From Papilionanthe hookeriana x Papilionanthe teres (taxonomy: Eukaryota; Streptophyta; Magnoliopsida; Asparagales; Orchidaceae): 64,000 nucleotides of DNA. Below are positions 58,561 through 64,000 of this stretch, in pieces. The DNA is taken from assembly GCA_022702705.1 (NCBI GenBank), contig CM040430.1, positions 15,571,310-15,635,309 of the forward strand, read 5' to 3'. Position numbers and translations under genes: made by a program. The notes below the pieces were generated by a model. That model was not told the DNA's origin and searched no databases. It saw only the letters and a list, made by a program, of their open reading frames with translations. The first letter of the stretch is position 1; each line of letters begins with the position of its first letter.

Positions 58561-59117
58561 CTTTTATGACATCACACATGATCCATTAAAGAAAAATCAA
58601 TTTATAAATCACTCACATTTAACCATGGTAAAGGCCATCATGAGATGAAAAATTAGGTGGCAAAACCATGGCAATTTAAAGTGTGAGGTGTCTTGCCATG
58701 GTGAGGTTAGTTTAGCCACCTCCCTAGCCATCCAATAGTGAGGAGACAAAGCTTTAACCATCCTTCACACCATGGTTAAAACCAGCATAATATTTCATGA
58801 AAAATATTAAGAGAGGGGCTAATGTGTCACCACCTCATGAAATGGTATATGAGGTGTTGCATGGAGAGGGTCTCGACTATTTGAGTCACCATGAACCTCC
58901 CACTTAGCCAAAGGAATGGAAACAAAGAGGCTAAAATCCATCATGACAAGATTTAAGCCAAAATTTCCATGAAATGTGCACTTGCTTAAGTGGCAAAATT
59001 CTCATGGAGGAAGAAGAGTTAAAGCTTGGTTTACATGGGGGAGGTTGTACTCTACAGCCCTAACTATACCCTGGTCAAATCCAAGCCAAACAAGGTTAAT
59101 CCATAGCCATTCATGGC

Positions 59118-59125
59118 TATAAATA
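59118..59125 (+). promoter_or_regulatory. TATA box of the youngest LTR (TATAAATA)
   Basis: GGCTATAAATACCCCCCCCC is a very good plant TATA context, 1.2 kb downstream of the end of the W-box array and about 320 bp upstream of the donor-like site at 59440. The predicted start is near 59150. Confidence 0.8.
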
Positions 59126-59436
59126 CCCCCCCCCCTGGCCAAAATATCCAAGAGGAGAGGATGAACCCATAGAATCCTATAGGCTGCCCAAATCCCTTGG
59201 CTCCCAACACAAAAAATCTTCCTGGGGACCTCAGCAACCTATTCTAGCTAAGCCCAAGCCATAGGGTTAGCCCAATCAAGCCAATTTGGCTTAAATGTCA
59301 AATCAGCCAAACTTGGCCATTTTGCCCAAATTGCTCACCAAGGCTAGCTACAAAACCAAATTGAAGTGACAAAGATCTTCTTTAGGAGTCCTAGAAGTTG
59401 ACCATCAGGCCGGATCAAGCTCGACATACTTGTGGC

Positions 59437-59444
59437 CAAGGTAT
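59437..59444 (+). promoter_or_regulatory. LTR splice-donor-like site CCAAG|GTAT
   Basis: GTGGCCAAG|GTATGGATTT is equivalent in place to 42312-42319 and 29172-29179 although the subfamily has diverged. Confidence 0.5.
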
Positions 59445-60442
59445 GGATTTATTTTCTCCAAAATAATTCATATTTTTGAAATATCATGGGTAATAGTAGC
59501 CTAGAAATGTATCATCACCATATAGATACAATCTATACGTCTAGATGATTCCATAGGTTCAAAAATCACTCAATTTCGTTGAGAAATGAGTGAGATATTA
59601 ATGGTTGAAGTTTAACGGTTCGAAATTTTTTCGAATTAATGGAGGATTTATCTCCACCGTCCGTTCCCGTGTTTTGGAACTGACGGTGCTGATCGACTCC
59701 CACCGTGTTTCCTGTTCTGCATCGCACGCGAGATCCTCCCGTCTCTTTAACGGATCCGAGGACACGCGGCAGCTCCACAGATTTTCTGGAATTAATAAAT
59801 TCCAGAAAACCTTAAAAACTTCAAAAATTCATATCTTTTGATCCAGAGGTCACAAAAATAAAATAAAAATACCTCTGGAAAGCTCTTGAAGAGGAGAAAA
59901 TTATGAGACCAAAATCATAATTCTTTTTCTCATTATTTAATTTTAAATTAATTAAATACTCTCTAGAGTATTTTAATTATTAAAAATTATTTACAAGTCA
60001 GAAAAATATGAAATTTTTAGGGAATGACCTTTAAGTCCTTAGGCACATCTTCTGATTTTTCTAAGGCTAGGATAACTCTCTAGGATGTGATTTTCTAATT
60101 TCCATGATATTTTGTAATTATTTTCAAAAATAATTACAAAATTAGGAAAATTGAAAAATTTAAATGCAAAATGATTGAGAACTTTAGGACAACAGAGCAC
60201 AATCCTGAAACAACAATTCTCAAGTCATCAAATCAATCTAAAAGACATTTTGAAACAAGGTTAAGATTTATTAATTTTAAAATTAATAATTCAAAACCTC
60301 CTCTTCACATATTTAATCCATCTCATCATGGATTAAGCAAGTAATGAATCTAAACTCAAATGAAATCAAATCAAACAATAATTAGGTTTAAAGACAACTT
60401 AAACCAAGTTAAGTCATTAAACCTTAGGGTTTAAGACAAAAA

Positions 60443-62385
60443 ATCAACTCTTTAATTAAGTTTAAGGACATATTAAACTTAATTAACCCATTAAACCTTA
60501 CCTAAATTAGGTTTAATATAAACATCAAATCTTTAATTAAGTTTAAGGACATATTAAACTTAATTAACCCATTAAACCTTACCTAAATTAGGTTTAATAC
60601 AAAAATCAAACATTTAATTAAGTTTAAGGACATATTAAACTTAATTAACCCATTAAACCTTACCTAAATAAGGTTTATAAAAAAATCAAACCTTTAATTA
60701 AGTTTAAGGACATATTAAACTTAATTAACCCATTAAACCTTACCTAAATTAGGTTTAATACAAAAATCAAACCTTTAATTAAATTTAAGGACATATTAAA
60801 ATTAATTAACCCATTAAACCTAATTAACCCATTAAACCTTACCTAAATTAGGTTTAATACAAAAATCAAACCTTTTAATTAAGTTTAAGGACATATTAAA
60901 CTTAATTAACAAAAATCAAACCCTTTAATTAAGTTTAAGGACATATTAAACTTAATTAACCCATTAAACCTTACTTAAATTAGGTTTAATAAAAAAATCA
61001 AACCTTTAATTAAGTTTAAGGACATATTAAACTTAATTAACCCGTTAAACCTTACCTAAATTAGGTTTAATACAAAAATCAAACCTTTAATTAAGTTTAA
61101 GGACATATTAAACTTAATTAACCCATTAAACCTTACCTAAATTAGGTTTAATACAAAAATTAAACCTTTAATTAAGTTTAAAGACATATTAAACTTAATT
61201 AACCCATTAAACCTTACCTAAATTAGGTTTAATACAAAAATCAAACCTTTTAATTAAGTTTAAGGACATATTAAACTTAATTAACCCATTAAACGTTACC
61301 TAAATTAGGTTTAATACAAAAATCAAACCCTTTAATTAAGTTTAAGGACATATTAAACTTAATTAACCCATTAAACCTTACCTAAATTAGGTTTAATAAA
61401 AAAATCAAACCTTTAATTAAGTTTAAGGACATATTAAACTTAATTAACCCGTTAAACCTTACCTAAATTAGGTTTTATACAAAAATCAAACCTTTAATTA
61501 AGTTTAAGGACATATAAAACTTAATTAACCCATTAAACCTTACCTAAATTAGGTTTAATACAAAAATCAAACCTTTTAATTAAGTGTAAGGACATATTAA
61601 ACTTAATTAACCAAAATCAAACCCTTTAATTATGTTTAAGGACGTATTAAACTTAATTAACCCATTAAACCTTACATAAATTAGGTTTAATACAAAAATT
61701 AAATCTTTAATTATGTTTAAGGACATATTAAACTTAATTAACCCATTAAACCTTACCTAAATTAGTTTTAATACAAAAATCAAACCTTTAATTAAGTTTA
61801 AGGACATATTAAACTTAATTAACCCATTAAACCTTACCTAAATTAGGTTTAATATAAAAATCAAATCTTTAATTAAGTTTAAGGACATATTAAACTTAAT
61901 TAACCCATTAAATCTTACCTAAATTAGGTTTAATACAAAAATCAAACCTTTTAATTAAGTTTAAGGACATATTAAACTTAATTAACCAAAATCAAACCCT
62001 TTAATTAGGTTTAAGGACATATTAAACTTAATTAACCCATTAAACCTTACCTAAATTAGGTTTAATACAAAAATCAAACCTTTAATTAAGTTTAAGGACA
62101 TATTAAACTTAATTAAACCATTAAACCTTGCCTAAATTAGGTTTAATACAAAAATCAAACCTTCAATTAAGTATAAGGACATATTAAACTTAATTAACCC
62201 ATTTAACCTTACCAAAATTTGGTTTAATACAAAAATGAAACCTTTTAATTAAGTTTAGGGACATATTAAACTTAATTAACCAAAATCAAACCTTTTAATT
62301 AAGTTTAAGGATATATTAAACTTAATTAACCAAAATCAAACCTTTAGTTAAGTTTAAGGACATATTAAACTTAATTAAACCATTA
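60443..62385 (+). repeat. 81-bp tandem array built of two inverted repeats
   Basis: About 24 full or shortened units. Each full unit has TTAATTAAGTTTAA, spacer GGACATA, TTAAACTTAATTAA (perfect 14-bp arms), then ATTAAACCT, spacer TACCTAAATT, AGGTTTAAT (9-bp arms), then ACAAAAATCAAACC. Some units lack the second hairpin (for example at about 60905, 61610, 61985, 62280). Units are very similar, so the array is young or homogenised. Confidence 0.93.
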
Positions 62386-62640
62386 AACCTTAACTAACTA
62401 AGGTTTAATTAAACATAAACCCTAATTAGGTCTAACCCATTAGACCTAATTAAACTATTAAACCTTAACTAACTAAGGTTTAATCAAACATAAACCCTAA
62501 TTAGGTCTAACCCATTAGACATAATTAAACTATTAAACATTAACTAACTAAGGTTTAATCAAACATAAAACCTAATTAGGTTTAACCCATTAGACCTAAA
62601 TAAATCATTAAACCTTAGCTAACTAAGGTTTAACCAAACC
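62385..62640 (+). repeat. 75-bp tandem repeat, about 3.4 units
   Basis: Unit words: TTAAACCTTAACTAACTAAG, GTTTAAT.AAACATAAACCC, TAATTAGGTCTAACCCATTA, GACCTAATTAAACTA. It contains AAACCTTA...TAAGGTTT and TAGGTCTAA...TTAGACCTA inverted repeats. It bridges the arrays on both sides. Confidence 0.85.
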
Positions 62641-63520
62641 CAAACATAACTTAAGTCTAACCCATATTAGACTTAAGTCAAACCATACTTAGGTTCAACC
62701 CGACTTGAACCTAAGTCTAATCCAAACCTAACTTAAGTCTAACCCATTTTAGACTTAAGTCAAACCATACTTAGGTTCAACCTGACATGAAACTAACCCA
62801 AACCTAACTTAAGTCTAACCTATATTAGACTTAAGTTAAACCAAACTTAGGTTCAACCTAACTTGAGCCTAACTTAAACTCAAACCTTAACTTAAGTCCA
62901 ACCCATATTGAACTTAAGTTGACCTTAAGTCTAGGTTCAACCTGACTTGAATCTAACTTAACTTAAACTCAAACCTTAACTTAAGTTCAACCCATATTGA
63001 ACTTAGGTCGACCTTAAGTTTAGGTTCAACCTGACTTGAACCTAACTTAACCTAAACTCAAAACCTTAACTTACGTTCAACCCATATTGAACTTAAGTCG
63101 ACCTTAAGTCTAGGTTCAACCTGACTTGAACCTAACTTAACCAAAACTCAAAATTTAACTTAAGTCTAACCTATATTAGACTTAAGTCAAACCAAACTTA
63201 GGTTCAACCTGACATGAACCTAACTCAAACCTAACTTAAGTCTAACTCATATTAGACTTAAGTCAAACCAAACTGAGGTTCAACCTGACATGAACCTAAC
63301 TTAAACCTAACTTAAGTCTAACCCACATTAGACTTAAGTCAAACTACACTTAGGTTCAAACCTAACTCAAACCTAACTTATGTCTAACCCACATTAGACT
63401 TAAGTCAAACTATACTTAGGTTCAAACCTAACTTCAACCTAACTTAAGTCTAACCCACATTAGACTTAAGTTAAATCATACATAAGATTCAACCTGACAT
63501 GAACTTAAGTTTAACCCAAA
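62640..63520 (+). repeat. About 80-bp tandem array with CTTAAGTCTAA/TTAGACTTAAG hairpin
   Basis: About 11 diverged units spaced near 80 bp (starts near 62651, 62730, 62809, 62889). Each has CTTAAGTCTAA, spacer CCCATA, TTAGACTTAAG (11-bp arms), then TTAGGTTCAACCTGACTTGA. Further downstream (63520-64000) related but looser words continue to the window edge. Confidence 0.87.
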
Positions 63521-64000
63521 TCTGACATAAATATTAATTAAGTATATTCCATTAGACTTAATTAAATCATTAAACCTTAATCAACTAAGGTTTAAATAAA
63601 CACAAACCATGATTAAGTCTAATTCACTAAGACTTAATATCTAAACAAATCTCGGTTAAGTCAAATTATACTTTATTAAAACTTAAGCCTTACCTAAAAA
63701 GGACTTAGATGGTCTGAAATTCTAATTAAGTCTAATTTATTAGATTTAATTAACATTTAAGTACTATTTAAACAAGGCTTAAAACTTAAATAGGTCTATT
63801 CTAATTAAACCAAACCTTTTACCTTAAGTTCAAATAGACATGAACTCAAGTTAATTAGATTCAATCAACATTGAATTTAACTTAGGTTCAACCAGACATG
63901 AACCCAAGTTAATTCAATCAATATTGAATCTAACTTTCAACCTTTTAACTTAAGTTCAGACAGACATGAACTCAAGTTAATCTAAACTAAACCTTTTAAC

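Larger units (their letters stand above)
56234..64000 (+). repeat. Very long LTR of a related Tat/Ogre-like subfamily (5' part, runs off the window)
   Basis: It starts TGTTGACCTCATTTTTAATA inside the older 3' LTR; ATGTG at 56229-56233 is the candidate duplication. The layout parallels the other LTRs: U3, TATA at 59118, CCAAG|GTAT donor-like site at 59436, a CTAGATGATTCCATAGG block with GAGTGAGATATTAATGG (59540-59605, compare 42400-42490), GC-rich island at 59640-59780, then AT-rich DNA. It differs by four tandem arrays (56264-57900, 60443-62385, 62385-62640, 62640-63520). More than 7.7 kb is present without an LTR end. Whether it is solo or part of a full element is unknown. Confidence 0.8.

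Noticed and set aside
60443..62385. CRISPR-like array
   Set aside because: Units are contiguous tandem repeats without unique spacers, in plant retrotransposon DNA.

Overview
The window is plant nuclear DNA that consists of nested Ty3/gypsy LTR retrotransposons. I see no host gene, rRNA or tRNA gene, or CRISPR array. It is AT-rich with C-rich/G-rich strand-biased stretches. The pol domains, primer-binding sites (PBS), polypurine tracts (PPT), 5-bp target duplications and TG...CA ends are typical of angiosperm or other seed-plant elements from a large, retrotransposon-dense genome. The species cannot be read from the sequence.

Layout, oldest to youngest. (1) A minus-strand Tat/Ogre-like element fills about 1-13068: 3' LTR remnant 1-6190, an unrelated LTR fragment 6191-6889, gag remnant 6890-9923, leader remnant to about 10340, 5' LTR remnant to 13068. 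(2) A plus-strand Tat/Ogre-like element starts at 13069 inside that 5' LTR. Its 5' LTR is split (13069-15253 and 28858-32808), and it continues with PBS 32815, gag 33406-36652, protease/RT to 39507, RNase H, a second archaeal-type RNase H and integrase at 46869-49145, an AlkB-like third ORF at 49435-50766, a minisatellite, PPT 53255-53269, and a 3' LTR from 53270. (3) An Athila-like element (15254-28852, minus, TSD CCCAC) sits in the 5' LTR. (4) A 7.35-kb LTR derivative (39513-46863, TSD GGCTT) sits between RT and RNase H of pol. (5) Another very long LTR (56234 to beyond 64000) interrupts the 3' LTR and carries several tandem arrays.

The most notable find is the third ORF of element 2, between integrase and the 3' UTR. 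It is a 2-oxoglutarate/Fe(II) AlkB-type dioxygenase resembling plant ALKBH9/ALKBH10 RNA N6-methyladenine demethylases. It is intronless and is fused to an N-terminal segment resembling the start of the same element's gag, behind a similar splice acceptor. I infer a captured host mRNA that may have let the element edit methylation on its own RNA. This copy is broken by one stop and at least three frame changes, but the C-terminal catalytic lobe with HxD...H...R is open.

Other notable items are: a roughly 1.6-kb array of 80-bp units in the youngest LTR, each carrying five WRKY W-box cores, upstream of its TATA box; arrays built from inverted repeats; a conserved 26-nt block flanked by AG and GT in three LTRs that may be a leader microexon; and two paralogous extra ORFs in the Athila-like element, each preceded by a GGCGCC-rich cassette that also occurs in its LTR. 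All coding regions are decayed, so this window probably encodes no functional protein.
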